Shown in pieces: positions 34,339 to 45,146 of a stretch of 64,000 nucleotides of DNA (positions are counted from its first letter, which is position 1; every line of letters begins with the position of its first letter). The position numbers were made by a program, and so were the translations under genes. The notes beneath the pieces are model-generated. The model was not told where the DNA came from, ran no database searches, and was given only the letters and a program-made list of their open reading frames with translations. The stretch comes from Sporopachydermia quercuum. Its lineage: Eukaryota; Ascomycota; Sporopachydermiomycetes; Sporopachydermiales; Sporopachydermiaceae. The stretch is from contig BCGN01000002.1 of NCBI GenBank assembly GCA_001599295.1, positions 124,001 through 188,000 on the forward strand, read 5' to 3'.

Positions 34339-35619
34339 ATGACTACCATATCAAGAACAATAACTGAAGCTTCTGCTTCAATATCAGGAATAGTGACAGT
34401 GACGAAGCTGATAGCACGGGATGGCGAATCAACTGTCCCCACATCAACATCTTCCAGTTTTCCTTCAACTATAACGTCAGCAGCAAGTACAACAACTTCA
34501 AGTTCACCACCGTCATCTTCATTTATTGGATCCTCATCATTTTTATTCTTTATCTCAATAGCTTTAGCCGTGCTTGTTCTTACTGCTTTTGCAGGATGTA
34601 CTATCAGATTTTATAGAAAGAAGAAAGCACCCGTTTCTCTTTGTTCTGACGGAGAGATAAATTATTATGAAACTAAGTTAAAAAATACTTTGGAAACCGA
34701 GAATTTACGTCACTCTCACGATGATGATAGATACCAACAAGTTGTTGGATATTTTGTTCAAAAAATAAATGCTTATNTCCAAACATCTGACACAATCACT
34801 ATTTATAGACCTAATGGTTTCAGCATGGGAGCCTTCAAACACACGTCTGGTAGAGCTTATGAAAGAGGAGGTAGATTTATATGGTCGCCAGAACTTTTCT
34901 GTACAATTTATGTTGATAATATTGATAGATATCGATCTGAGAGATTGATATTACGTCAAACAGCGGCTGGAGGTAGAAGAAAGAAGACCAAGCAAAGATT
35001 GTCTAAAGAAGAAGTTTCCACAAATTTCCCAGAAGTTAGATATTCTCAATGGACAGAAAAAGGATATACAGGTCCTTTGCATGATGTTTCTGTTAGCGAT
35101 TCCGATACTGAATCTGATGATAATACTGAAGTTTTATGCTCAACAGTATCTTATACTTCAAGCAAACTTACAGAGAGGAAGGTAGAGCAGGCTGAAGAAC
35201 GTGAATTGAATTCACTAGACTTGGCGGATAAACCTTCTGTTCAAGTTCACTTAGATCTCGATACATGTCCTATTTGTATTGATTCTTTCAATGATGACGA
35301 TAATGTTAGAAGTATGCCTTGTGAACATGTTTATCATACTGAATGTATTGATAAATGGCTAACAAAAAGAAATGGCTCTTGTCCTATGTGTAAAAGAAAC
35401 TATTATAAGATACTACATCCTGAATCTCAGCAAAGGGTGATAAATGAATCACAAGTTGCTCCTGAGTTAGCAATAGCAATATCTCAAGAAACTCGTGATT
35501 CTCTGGATTCTGAAGTCATCGAAGGGCTGAGAAGCGTAGAGAAAAAAAAGAAGAGAAAACGACTGATGTTACCATTCAGAAGAAGAAGGGAATGTAATGA
35601 TGAAAGTGATAATGTTTGA
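34339..35619 (+). CDS. Membrane-anchored RING-H2 protein, probable E3 ubiquitin ligase
   Basis: 426 residues. A Ser/Thr-rich N-terminal part of about 68 residues, likely O-mannosylated, precedes one membrane segment near 70-92 (FLFFISIALAVLVLTAF) and a basic stop-transfer RFYRKKK. A long cytosolic part carries a RING-H2 finger at 310-351 with ligands C310, C313, C328, H330, H333, C336, C348 and C351, including the usual W340. The C-terminus is very basic (KKKKRKR, RRRR). RING-H2 domains recruit ubiquitin-conjugating enzymes; the single-pass layout resembles fungal relatives of the PA-TM-RING ligases, though no PA domain is seen. No clear S. cerevisiae orthologue is evident. Substrate and compartment are unknown. 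An N at 34777 leaves one residue undefined. Confidence 0.8.
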   Translation: MTTISRTITEASASISGIVTVTKLIARDGESTVPTSTSSSFPSTITSAASTTTSSSPPSSSFIGSSSFLFFISIALAVLVLTAFAGCTIRFYRKKKAPVSLCSDGEINYYETKLKNTLETENLRHSHDDDRYQQVVGYFVQKINAYXQTSDTITIYRPNGFSMGAFKHTSGRAYERGGRFIWSPELFCTIYVDNIDRYRSERLILRQTAAGGRRKKTKQRLSKEEVSTNFPEVRYSQWTEKGYTGPLHDVSVSDSDTESDDNTEVLCSTVSYTSSKLTERKVEQAEERELNSLDLADKPSVQVHLDLDTCPICIDSFNDDDNVRSMPCEHVYHTECIDKWLTKRNGSCPMCKRNYYKILHPESQQRVINESQVAPELAIAISQETRDSLDSEVIEGLRSVEKKKKRKRLMLPFRRRRECNDESDNV

Positions 35620-36490
35620 AAGGATGGAATGAAGAAAAACTGGGGGAATGAGGAAAACTATACCACAGATGGAACGAAAGACAATGTTGTATTTTAATTT
35701 TATTATAGAAATATATATGTGTTTATTACGATATGCTTACGACGACACATTGATGAATTATTTTATTTTAATGATGAGATATAAATAACGTAGAAGCAAA
35801 GGATGTAAATGTTTCAACGTGTTTACCGTCTAATTTAAATCTAGCTTTCAGTGGCTCTTCAAAATTAATCCTTAAACCATTGGGTGAGTGGAATTTAGAC
35901 TAATACANTTTGAATTAATTGTATAAAACCATTGGTAGTTGAATTGATTCATTTATGATTTCAAAGACGTATTTTATTATCAGTTTCAGTACGACTTATT
36001 TTATTATCAGTTTCAGTACGACTTATTTAGAGCTGGTAATATGTGATTTATTCATATGATACTTTAACTGAGAAAGTAGGGAAATCATCTAAACGAATGA
36101 ACTGTTAGGACTAATTGAATAGTAGCATTTGAAACTTTCAAATGATTAGAAGCTCGAAAAGATCATCAGTCGTATGAATGTTATAACTTGTAAAAAAACG
36201 TTCAGGTATAATGGCAAAGTTTTTAACTGTTACTTACAGCGACCTTACGAAAGTTAGAAAAAAACTTCTGCGTGGCACAACTATGTCTGAAACAGATAAT
36301 TAGTTAATATAGTTCCTTAAATGTTCATATGAATATAGGAATGAATTTACGAATGGGATAACAAATATATAACGTTTACGTTAAAAGATGGGATTTCGAA
36401 GCGATGCAGCCTAAACCAAACCATGAAAATACGGATAATATTTTATTCTATTTTCCGGAGTTATATATTTCTTCACTTTATCTTTTCAGA
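35620..36490. other. Convergent intergenic region RING gene / thiolase
   Basis: About 0.9 kb between convergent genes. It contains a perfect 27-base tandem duplication (listed separately) and an N at 35907. No gene seen. Confidence 0.5.
35970..36023. repeat. Two perfect tandem copies of a 27-base unit
   Basis: Identical copies at 35970-35996 and 35997-36023; each begins TATTTTATTATCAG and ends CAGTACGACT. A third copy begins (TATTT) and breaks off. Located in a 3' intergenic region; probably a recent slippage duplication. Confidence 0.9.
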
Positions 36491-37735
36491 CTAAACCGAG
36501 CTAACTTTTTGAATGAGCATTGAGGTTGCAGCACCACCGCCATTACAAATAGCAGCTACACCGTATTCGCCTTCCTTCAATTCATGAATCAAAGAAACAA
36601 GAATTCTAGCACCAGAAGCACCAATTGGATGTCCTAATGCCACAGCACCGCCATTAGCATTAACCCTTTCAGCAACAGAGTCCAACTTGAGTCTTCTCAA
36701 ATTAGCAACACTAACACCGGCAAAAGCTTCATTAATTTCCCACTTTGCAATATCTTGAATTTCTAAACCAGCTTTCTTCAACAACTTAGGAATAGCAATT
36801 GATGGGGCAATCGTGAAATCAACAGGATAAGTTGCAGCATCTTGATATGCAATAACTTTTGCTAGTATGGGGGTACCAGGGTTTGACTTCAAGTATGTTT
36901 CAGAAGCTAAAGTAATGGCAGCTGCTCCATCATTTAATGAACTAGCGTTTGCAGCTGTAACAGTACCATCTTTTTTGAAAACAGGCTTCAAAGTAGGAAT
37001 TTTATCGAATTTGACTGCCTTTGGTTCTTCATCTTCTTCAAATAGTGCTTCTCCCTTTCTTGTCTTGATTTTTACGGGAACAATTTCCTTTTTGAAAACA
37101 CCGTTTTCAATGGATTTTAGAGCTCTTGTATAGGATTCAATAGTGTACTTATCTTGATCTTCTCTGCTAATTCCTTCACGTTCATTAGTGTTCTCACAAC
37201 AGTTACCCATGTGGAAATCATTGTAAACGTCCCAAAGGCCATCTTTAATGATAGAATCAACTGCTTGCTGATGACCAAAAGGTCCTAAACCTCTGGGTAA
37301 GTAATAAGGAGAATTACTCATTGATTCCATACCACCAGCAATTTCTAAATCATGTTCATTCAACTGAATGCTTTGAGCAGCTAAAGCAACTGCTTTTAGA
37401 CCAGATGCACATACTTTATTAATGGCAACAGCTTCTGTTGACTCAGGAAGTCCTGCTTTGATAACAACTTGTCTAGCTGGTGATTGCCCTACATTTCCTT
37501 GTAATACATGGCCGAATATGAGATCAGTGTATTGATCTTTTGGGATTCCTGATCTTTCAATAGCGGCTTCGGCTGCAATACTACCAAGTTCAGTGGCACC
37601 TAAACTCTTTAAACCACCAAAAATCTTACCTATAGGGGTTCTAGCTGCCCCTGTTATATAAACTTGAGTACCTGGAAGTGAGCTGACATACTTAGCTGTT
37701 GATGAGCTGAAAGATCGGATTAGTTGCCTAGACAT
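36491..37735 (-). CDS. Acetyl-CoA C-acetyltransferase (acetoacetyl-CoA thiolase), mitochondrial type
   Basis: 414 residues. The N-terminus MSRQLIRSFSSSTAKYVSSL is rich in Arg and Ser without acidic residues, like a mitochondrial presequence, and precedes the thiolase fold (VYITGAARTPIGKI). Catalytic residues are C109 (NKVCASGLKA), H369 (GGAVALGHPIG) and C397 (AICNGGGAA). The wording MGNCCENTNEREGISREDQD and DEEPKAVKFDKIPTLKPVF resembles animal mitochondrial ACAT1 more than yeast cytosolic Erg10. The enzyme joins two acetyl-CoA to acetoacetyl-CoA or runs in reverse. In mitochondria it would serve ketone or isoleucine breakdown, and in cytosol the sterol pathway. Which role holds depends on whether another ERG10 exists elsewhere in the genome. 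Confidence 0.9.
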   Translation of the reverse strand: MSRQLIRSFSSSTAKYVSSLPGTQVYITGAARTPIGKIFGGLKSLGATELGSIAAEAAIERSGIPKDQYTDLIFGHVLQGNVGQSPARQVVIKAGLPESTEAVAINKVCASGLKAVALAAQSIQLNEHDLEIAGGMESMSNSPYYLPRGLGPFGHQQAVDSIIKDGLWDVYNDFHMGNCCENTNEREGISREDQDKYTIESYTRALKSIENGVFKKEIVPVKIKTRKGEALFEEDEEPKAVKFDKIPTLKPVFKKDGTVTAANASSLNDGAAAITLASETYLKSNPGTPILAKVIAYQDAATYPVDFTIAPSIAIPKLLKKAGLEIQDIAKWEINEAFAGVSVANLRRLKLDSVAERVNANGGAVALGHPIGASGARILVSLIHELKEGEYGVAAICNGGGAATSMLIQKVSSV

Positions 37736-39197
37736 CTTGTTATATATAATGATGATTTTTGATGCGTAGAAACGATTATGCTCAGATGATATTTGCTTGG
37801 ATAATAATGTGCCAGTTGTATCAGAGAAAGCAGTTAATGATTATTACAATGAAGAAAAGAAAAATAATATGAGAGAACTATGAATATTTATTGCTTCAGC
37901 AGAATCTGGTCGGATTTGAAATATGAAGTATGGGGAATTTCGGCCTTAAGTATAAATTGGGTTATACCATTTTTAGTGTGGATAAGTCATGTGATGCAGT
38001 GGGGAAGAAACTGCCGAGGAAGTTGAGAAACCAACCGGAAGTATCTAATATGGGACAAAGAGGTAGCTTACGGATGAAGTGAACATGAATTGATAGACAA
38101 ATAGAAGGATGCAGTAGCCAAGATCCTTATGTAACGGTTAGAATCTCGGATGCTATTGTAGTTTATTTGGGTATTTCAGTTTCTTCTTGATGTTATGGCT
38201 TGCTCTGCGAAGGTATAGTTGAAACCGGTCGGCAGAAGATACGATGTGCGACGGATCAATCACGTGAAAGAGTTCTCTCAACATCGGCTTCACTCACAGT
38301 GGTAGCAATACATCGGAAGCGATTGAAATGAAGAAGAAGATCATTTGGTGCCACAACAAGAATCGTGTAGTAATTTTTTTGTTTGAATGTCGGGAGAAAA
38401 GTGATATTCTAGCTAACCCTTTTCCAGATTGATACTCGCACCTGCTGTTTTCTTCTTTTATTATGCATATATCAACTGAAGTGATGAGCCACTACTATAT
38501 AAATTATGTTATTTATACCAGATTCTTCTTTTCAATCCAATAACAAGTTGCCTCCGATTAAGCTTACTGTAATTAGCTGCGAACCCCTCGGTCCCTCCCC
38601 CGGTACCCCTCCTCCATCTATCCAATACGGCAGAACCAAATGTCCCAAGTCCCACTTATTGTTCACTCATCAGTAATTCCAAATATATTATCGTAGTCAA
38701 TAATTATTATCTTTTCCAGTTTTTCTTCTGTTTCGCGTCTGAAATCAAGGGCTACCAAATCAAGTAAGCCAATACCTCAATCAGGTAACACGGCCAGGAA
38801 TAGTTCCAATTCAGTTCTCTCATACATTAACAGAACACCAAACTTTTACCTGTAGGAGATTTTCGATTTTCTCCTTCCTTCACCACATCCTAAATATTAC
38901 AAGTATATTGATCCTAAATTATCAAACCTGATTTTCTAAGTTTAAAAAAAATATTATCACATTCAATAACGCATCAGTAATACTATTTATATTCTGTCGA
39001 TTTTTCATTCCTTTGGATCAAAGATTATCCTGGTTGAGTGAAAAGCTCACAAACACGAGAAAAGAAGAAAAAAGGAAAAACAAGTTATAGTGGGGAACAA
39101 ACACGAACATTTACTCCCTCGAAGAACTGCTTGCCAATCAGATAAGCCACCCGAATCAATACGACTTCATCTGAAAACTGCATCACGAAACCTTCAA
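37736..39197. promoter_or_regulatory. Divergent intergenic region thiolase / BED-finger gene
   Basis: About 1.5 kb between divergent genes. Noted: CACGTG at 38261-38266, and a C-rich patch with two CCCCT words (38584-38588 and 38606-38610) of the type bound by Msn2/Msn4 (stress response element). The roles are inferred from motifs. No gene seen. Confidence 0.4.
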
Positions 39198-40721
39198 ATG
39201 TCATATACAAAACCTCAATTTCATTCTTGGGTGTTTCGGTACGCCACGCTAGGTCCTCAGATCACTGAAGGACCAAGACTATCAAAAGCTCGTGGTAAGT
39301 TATATGAAGCAAGATGTGAAATATGTTCTAAAACGTATATCTACGATACAGCTACTGGGCCGACAAATGTTATTGCTCACATGAAACGTAACCATCAATT
39401 ACAACGCGATTCTTCTGCTTCTTTGAATGATATTAGACAAGCAAGTGGGATGGAGCCTGTCAAAGTTGATAACTCTGACGGGTTCTTTCATTTTGTTTTA
39501 ACCCCAAACAGGAAACAGAAAAGCGAAAAAGTAAGAAAGTGGTTGACTATGACGCCTGACGACGAAGGAAGTGATAAATCCAAGCGAAGGAAAACCGTGA
39601 TGGCTTCACCCTTAGCTGGACCTAAACCCAGAAAGGCCAGAGTTAAGAAAACATCATTGGATAGCGGCTCCGAACAAATTACAATTGATCCTATCATCAA
39701 CCACGCCCATATTCCAAATCCAATACCCGTTCCTGGTCCCCAGGTTATTTGCGAACCTATTTCCCAACCTCTAACAGGAAATGTGCAACCAGGAGATCAA
39801 ATAGGGTTAAACGGTTTGAATGACCAATCAGTACACAGCATTGCCAGGGAAACAATTTCACATGCAACCCACCTCGATATTATTGGAAACAGCGAAGGGG
39901 CTCAACCTGAGATCAGTGCAAAAGAGCCATCTGTACAAGAACCAGAACNAGAACAAGCACAGGCCCATGAGCAAGTGTCAGGTTCAGCACCAGAGCCAAC
40001 ACAGGAATCAGCAAAAGAAAGAGTTTTGGAAAACGTGGAAGTGAGTGAAAAGATCTCTGTTATTTCATTTGTTGAAGAAGTGGCTTCTGATGTTAATGAG
40101 GACATTTCAGCAGCAACATCTACACCAACTCCTGATGGAGATAAGGAAACCGAAAGCACATCTGGAAACGGAAATATTTATCAAAAGATCAAAACAGCAA
40201 AGGAAGTTAAATTTGATACTGAAGAGCTGAAAAAATATAATAATGTCGAAGTTGAAGTTATCACGGCAGAAGTGACTGAAGTCTCAGAACAAGATGATTC
40301 ATTAAAGGAAGAGGCTGAAGAAGTATCAGTACAACAAAGTTTTCCACAGGGAGTTCAAATGCCCGAGAAAGATGTTGCGGAAGACGATTCTGAAACTGTA
40401 AGAGAAGCAGAAGACGACTCTAAGTCAGAATCTGATCCCCCCGCGATCAAATCAATCAAATCACCATCTGATAGTTCCAACACTGTAGCTAGAGGAACTC
40501 TCTATAATTACTTGAAACGTTTTGCAAGATCAGAGAAAATATCCATTGAAACATTAACATCAGAATCTTTCTTCGAACTATTGAAATTTGTCAATGACAG
40601 TGCTGTTCTTGAAAACAGTGATTCATTGCGATCAGTCATTGACACTGATAGATTAAAGACAGATTTACGTGATCGGAAATCCAGTAGTTTTTTTGATGCA
40701 TTTGCTAGATTTAGAAGGTAA
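39198..40721 (+). CDS. BED-type zinc-finger protein of unknown function
   Basis: 507 residues from the first ATG in the frame; the frame stays open upstream to about 39090 but lacks an earlier ATG. Residues 8-66 form a BED finger: aromatic W11 and F13, then C40-x2-C43, and H61-x4-H66 (TGPTNVIAHMKRNH). A basic patch (KSKRRK, KPRKARVKK) suggests a nuclear protein. The middle, about 190-420, is acidic and rich in Glu, Ser, Pro and Gln with no visible fold. The last 80 residues (ARGTLYNYLKRFARSEKISI, ending FFDAFARFRR) look helical and are not recognised. BED fingers bind DNA and occur in hAT transposases and in host genes derived from them. No transposase core is seen, so a regulator is more likely. 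One N lies at 39950. Confidence 0.65.
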   Translation: MSYTKPQFHSWVFRYATLGPQITEGPRLSKARGKLYEARCEICSKTYIYDTATGPTNVIAHMKRNHQLQRDSSASLNDIRQASGMEPVKVDNSDGFFHFVLTPNRKQKSEKVRKWLTMTPDDEGSDKSKRRKTVMASPLAGPKPRKARVKKTSLDSGSEQITIDPIINHAHIPNPIPVPGPQVICEPISQPLTGNVQPGDQIGLNGLNDQSVHSIARETISHATHLDIIGNSEGAQPEISAKEPSVQEPEXEQAQAHEQVSGSAPEPTQESAKERVLENVEVSEKISVISFVEEVASDVNEDISAATSTPTPDGDKETESTSGNGNIYQKIKTAKEVKFDTEELKKYNNVEVEVITAEVTEVSEQDDSLKEEAEEVSVQQSFPQGVQMPEKDVAEDDSETVREAEDDSKSESDPPAIKSIKSPSDSSNTVARGTLYNYLKRFARSEKISIETLTSESFFELLKFVNDSAVLENSDSLRSVIDTDRLKTDLRDRKSSSFFDAFARFRR

Positions 40722-42662
40722 TTTTATCGTAATAGCGAATGGTTAATGTTTGTCTAATATGGGTGAGATGATGATTAAAAGTTGTGTTTGAGATGATGAT
40801 GTCGTAATACTGTATTGTTTATTAGTATATAGTATTGTATAGTATAGTACCATAAAGCATAGTGGAAGTAGTGGAACATGGAATAAAAATGGATATGAAC
40901 AAATTATCATAGATAATAGGATTGATGAATTCATTCTTTGGATGTTTGCAAATGGAGAGGAAATTGAATCTTCATATGGATTCGTTTGATGATAAACATA
41001 TTATACGAAAGCAGTAATAATCAGATAAATAATGTATTAGAATAGATGGTGACTGAGAAGATGGATGATACTCAGGAGCATTTCACTAGATATTAACAAA
41101 CGTCTGAGGAAATGAATTGCTTTGGAACTACGAGAAATGGAAACAACAGGGAACTTTTCTAGTGGATATGTCAAACAGCTTGCACACCTAGACAGCGAAT
41201 CATCAGTTCACTTTCAGTAGTTGAAGGCAGCAATTGGCAACCATAGATGGACTCATTTAGAATTACTTGTGATGAGAAGAAAAGGGAGATCAACCAAGTT
41301 ACAAAGACAGGATTTCTGGTCAAATTTTACTTGAAAGTTCGAATTTTATTGATGATTTTAGTTGTTGATTCATTACGGTAGTAGCGGTAATCCCTTTTTT
41401 TTTGCTTTCCTTTGCTTTCCTATCCTTCTATATAACTTATTAATGAACTCGTTCAATGATTGTAAGTTGGTATTTCAATTGCATAACATATCTGTTCCTA
41501 CATGCTAATGTATTCTTATATCTTACATCTATCATACTACAAAAGCGACAAAGTGTCACATTTCAGCAAAACTTCGGTACCAGTCAGATGATCATTTTCC
41601 AAACTTCTCCTTTATTTACAAAAATATTATCCTCATAAAAACACTCCAGGATACAAAGAAATGTATCATCTGTTTACAAGCATATTAATAGGACTCAATT
41701 ATCTGATCAAATTAACTTGTTAAACAAACGAGCAATAACATCAATCTTGGCTCAGATTGAATCCCCTGATCATTATCCAACCAACAGATCTTCGAAAGAG
41801 CCTTAGATTGTGAAGAAAATAAAAAGAAGCTCCAATCAAATGCTATTGGAGCGAGTGACAAAAAGAAAGAAAAAGCAAGATAAAGAAGAAAAATTTCTGT
41901 TTAAAAATGGAGAAAATAAGGTTTGGCTTTGAGGAGGTGAGAGATAAAAAGCCACTTGTTTTGAGACACAAATCAAAAATAGTGATTACATAATCTTGTG
42001 TATTATAATCTTAACTAGCTAGTGTCCCAAATCAGGTTAGTGATGAGACTAGTAAAACTCTTTCTTGATCTTTTCATTTAAACGTTAAAGTTCAACGCTA
42101 ATAATGCTTAAGGCTACTTAAAGTTAACGTATCATCAGAGTGCATTGTTTTGACAACAAGGAAATGAAATGACACAAGTAATCTAAATTAAATAATAAAT
42201 GCTCTCACAATCATCCTAAATTGTCAGTTTTTATCCTGAAACTCAAGCACTTTATTTATCCTCTTATCTGTTATCACACCTATATTTACACTTTTTGCAT
42301 CACTAATCAGCCTTCAATTGCCCCTCGTTTATAACGTTTTTCTCAGACTAAGCCGTCCTGACTCTATTAAAACCTTATTTGTCGTATATCCAAACCTTAT
42401 TGTATTCTTAAACCTTGTTGCACGCCAAAACATTTCTTTCTTTACTCTTCGTCATTTATTTACACTTTTTGTCATCCCTTTAAGTGGTATTCATCAAGGG
42501 AAAGGAAGTTATATAACAATGTCGTCTTTATAAAACACTTACTTCCTGATTTTCCCCCTTTTTTTTTTACCTCAAGTCATACAATTCTACTGTTTATTCC
42601 GGTTGGTTATGCTGTAAATACACTGTGAACAATGTTCTACAATTCCATGAAACACCATCATC
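40722..42662. other. Intergenic region BED-finger gene to DUF2434 gene
   Basis: About 1.9 kb, AT-rich, with short pyrimidine repeats (TTTGCTTTCC twice near 41400-41420). A 71-codon open frame at 42318-42533 is not recognisable and probably chance. Holds the promoter of the downstream gene. Confidence 0.5.
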
Positions 42663-44414
42663 ATGAATGGCCCTATAAATGACAATTATAATCAATCAAT
42701 GCTCGATTTCTACCATTACACAGTTTACTCCAACGGAACACTATCAAACCATACCAAATGCTACTTGTCATTCGGTGAATTCCAGCCAATTCTCCATCCC
42801 AATGGAACCGTTACCAATGGTATAAAATGCGACTATGCCTACTATGATGTCTCCGTAAGAGGTATCACTGCTATCACATGGAGTTGTCTTATGCTTGCTT
42901 CTCTCTGTTTTACAATGTTCAACCTCAGAAAACACGGAATGGAGTTCGTAAATCGGGTTAAAAATTTTCATTATCGATCCCGAAGATTCCAATGGTATTG
43001 GCTCATCATAATGCAACTATTTGCTGCCATTGCTGGCTTGTGCTCTGTTGATTATGATAGAGCTTATATTCAAGGCCAAGCGTCTCAGTTGGCTTCTGTT
43101 TTCTACTCGTTTGTTTTCGTTTTTGCCCAGCCTGTTTTGTGGGAATTAACTAGACATTGGGGCTCTTTCGAAGAAAGGAAACTATACGAAGATGACACCT
43201 ATAGGTTTGATAAATTACAGCTTAGAGCCTATATTCACATTCTAACCCCGATTTTCTATTATCTCTTCCTATTTCTCGTGTTTGCTCTAACTATAATTCG
43301 TAGCTGGACTAAACTTTACGCTTACGGCATGACGACTACTAAATTTCTAGACCGCAGATGGGAAGCTGGGATTTACTTTTCAATTCTGCTAATGGCGATT
43401 GTTTGCTTCCAGATTTGGTTTATCCGCCATCACTATGATAAACCCGGTATTCCAGTTATTATAATAATTGTTATGGTGATTGAAATGATAATGATTGCGT
43501 ACAATATAGTGGCAATGTATGATGATCGCTTTAATGCTTTGAATAACGATGCCAATGTTGTGTTTGTTGCGTGTATGGCATATTTGCCTAGTTTGCTGCT
43601 AGTAACTGCTATGAATGTTTCTGGGCTATTAAGAGAAAATGAGGATCGGATACTTATGCGATTAAGGTTTCTACGGAATAAAAAGCTTATGTCGGAGATA
43701 TATGTTAGTATGAAGCGCGCGGGCACCCTTCCAGTTAAGCCGAAGCCCTATGAAGTTGATCCGAAGTATCCCAAGCCGATATTAGAAGAATCGGAGGAAT
43801 CGGAAGGTAACTATAGTGGGACAGTCATTAAGGTTGGACACAAGGTTAAGGCTGAGATTGAGGCGGAGAATATAGGAAACAATGAAATAAAAGAAGCGCC
43901 AACTGAAACAGATACCGAGGTTTCGGGTACTTTAGTGGAAACCCTTTCCGAGAAAGAAAAAGAAGAGGAAGATGCCGCCGTAGAAGAGTTGCGAACCAAA
44001 TATGAAAACCTTCTACATCCGAAATCGGTTTTCTTCGGCTTGTTCAGGCTTTTCTATTCGGGGACTAATAACATTAACTCTCCGTTCCGGAATAATAAAC
44101 GGTATATTCCCAGACTTAAAAGCGGGAGGAATAAATTGCTTATTACCGAAGATGGAATAAAAGGTTCAAAGTATTCTAGTTCAACTCGGAGAAACTCCTT
44201 TAGAAATAAGGTCGGTACAAGGAATGTCGGCTCTTTTGTTCTTTTACCATGGCGGAAGCGGAGCGGCAACTCGCAGCATGATTTTGTACTGGACGAGTTT
44301 GATTTGGATGAAATGGAACTAAATATCGGAAACCATAACAAAAGTGAGAGCGGAAATGAAAAGGCATCACTGCCTAGTTACAATAAAGTGGTTCCAATAA
44401 CGGAAGAGGTTTGA
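42663..44414 (+). CDS. DUF2434-like seven-helix membrane protein
   Basis: 583 residues. The N-terminal 70 residues hold several N-glycosylation sequons (NQS, NGT, NHT, NGT), so they are probably lumenal or extracellular. About seven membrane segments follow between residues 75 and 345. The block SRRFQWYWLIIMQLFAAIAG with CSVDYDRAYIQG, TRHWGSFEERKL, and YLPSLLLV ending at RENEDRI agrees with my recollection of the fungal DUF2434 family (RRWQWYW, DVDR, RHWGSW-ER). The remaining 230 residues form a cytosolic tail with acidic patches (EEEDAAVEEL) followed by a basic stretch (SGRNKLL, SSTRRNSFRNK). No function is known for the family, and I know of no S. cerevisiae member. A receptor-like or scaffold role would be speculation. 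Confidence 0.7.
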   Translation: MNGPINDNYNQSMLDFYHYTVYSNGTLSNHTKCYLSFGEFQPILHPNGTVTNGIKCDYAYYDVSVRGITAITWSCLMLASLCFTMFNLRKHGMEFVNRVKNFHYRSRRFQWYWLIIMQLFAAIAGLCSVDYDRAYIQGQASQLASVFYSFVFVFAQPVLWELTRHWGSFEERKLYEDDTYRFDKLQLRAYIHILTPIFYYLFLFLVFALTIIRSWTKLYAYGMTTTKFLDRRWEAGIYFSILLMAIVCFQIWFIRHHYDKPGIPVIIIIVMVIEMIMIAYNIVAMYDDRFNALNNDANVVFVACMAYLPSLLLVTAMNVSGLLRENEDRILMRLRFLRNKKLMSEIYVSMKRAGTLPVKPKPYEVDPKYPKPILEESEESEGNYSGTVIKVGHKVKAEIEAENIGNNEIKEAPTETDTEVSGTLVETLSEKEKEEEDAAVEELRTKYENLLHPKSVFFGLFRLFYSGTNNINSPFRNNKRYIPRLKSGRNKLLITEDGIKGSKYSSSTRRNSFRNKVGTRNVGSFVLLPWRKRSGNSQHDFVLDEFDLDEMELNIGNHNKSESGNEKASLPSYNKVVPITEEV

Positions 44415-45146
44415 TTAATAGCGAAGTATAGTAAAGAAGGTAATATAATAATTTGCTTCATTATAACAGAACGGGAAACGGTGCATATTTGTTTGTAGTA
44501 CTAAAATAAGGTTAAAGCTATGCAGGACTTTGGACTGAAAATGGAAATAATCCTAGGCTGGAGTAAGCCGTACTGATCTTCGTTCTCTTTAATTATATCC
44601 GATATTAAACTTTACTTCCCATAGGAGTTTTCCTCAACGTCAATACTGTCACTGAATGATCTCGGAACATAAGAGTTTCGGTTAAATTTCCAAATTGGGT
44701 CTAGTACCGATCTCACAATACCAAAGCCATAATTTAATATTGAACCATTTATTTGATTTATATACCAATTATTTATGCTAATGAATGACCAAAACAGGTC
44801 CAATTTGGACCTTATGCGAAATATACATTTCTGAATGAGGTGATAACTTCGGAACTAAAATATCACATACAACACTGGCTTTTCGATTATTTCTGTTAAG
44901 TACTAAATGTTTTCTACCTCTTTTGTCTGTATGCAACTATGCATTTTGTTGAGTTTGTATGGAAAGAGGAGTAAATATACGATCGTCTAATCATTAATTA
45001 TCTCAATTCGGAGATGGTAGAACCATTATGAATTCCGGTATGTGCTTTCCAAAAGATTTCTANTATTATTTCCGCTTTCCTCCGGTGTTATCTAAAGTTT
45101 ACCTTACCTCTGATGTTATCCTATATTCTTTATTTTTCCGCTTTTA
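44415..45146. other. Convergent intergenic region DUF2434 gene / SCD5
   Basis: About 0.7 kb between convergent genes; AT-rich with several TCCG/CGGA words and an N at 45063. No gene seen. Confidence 0.5.
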
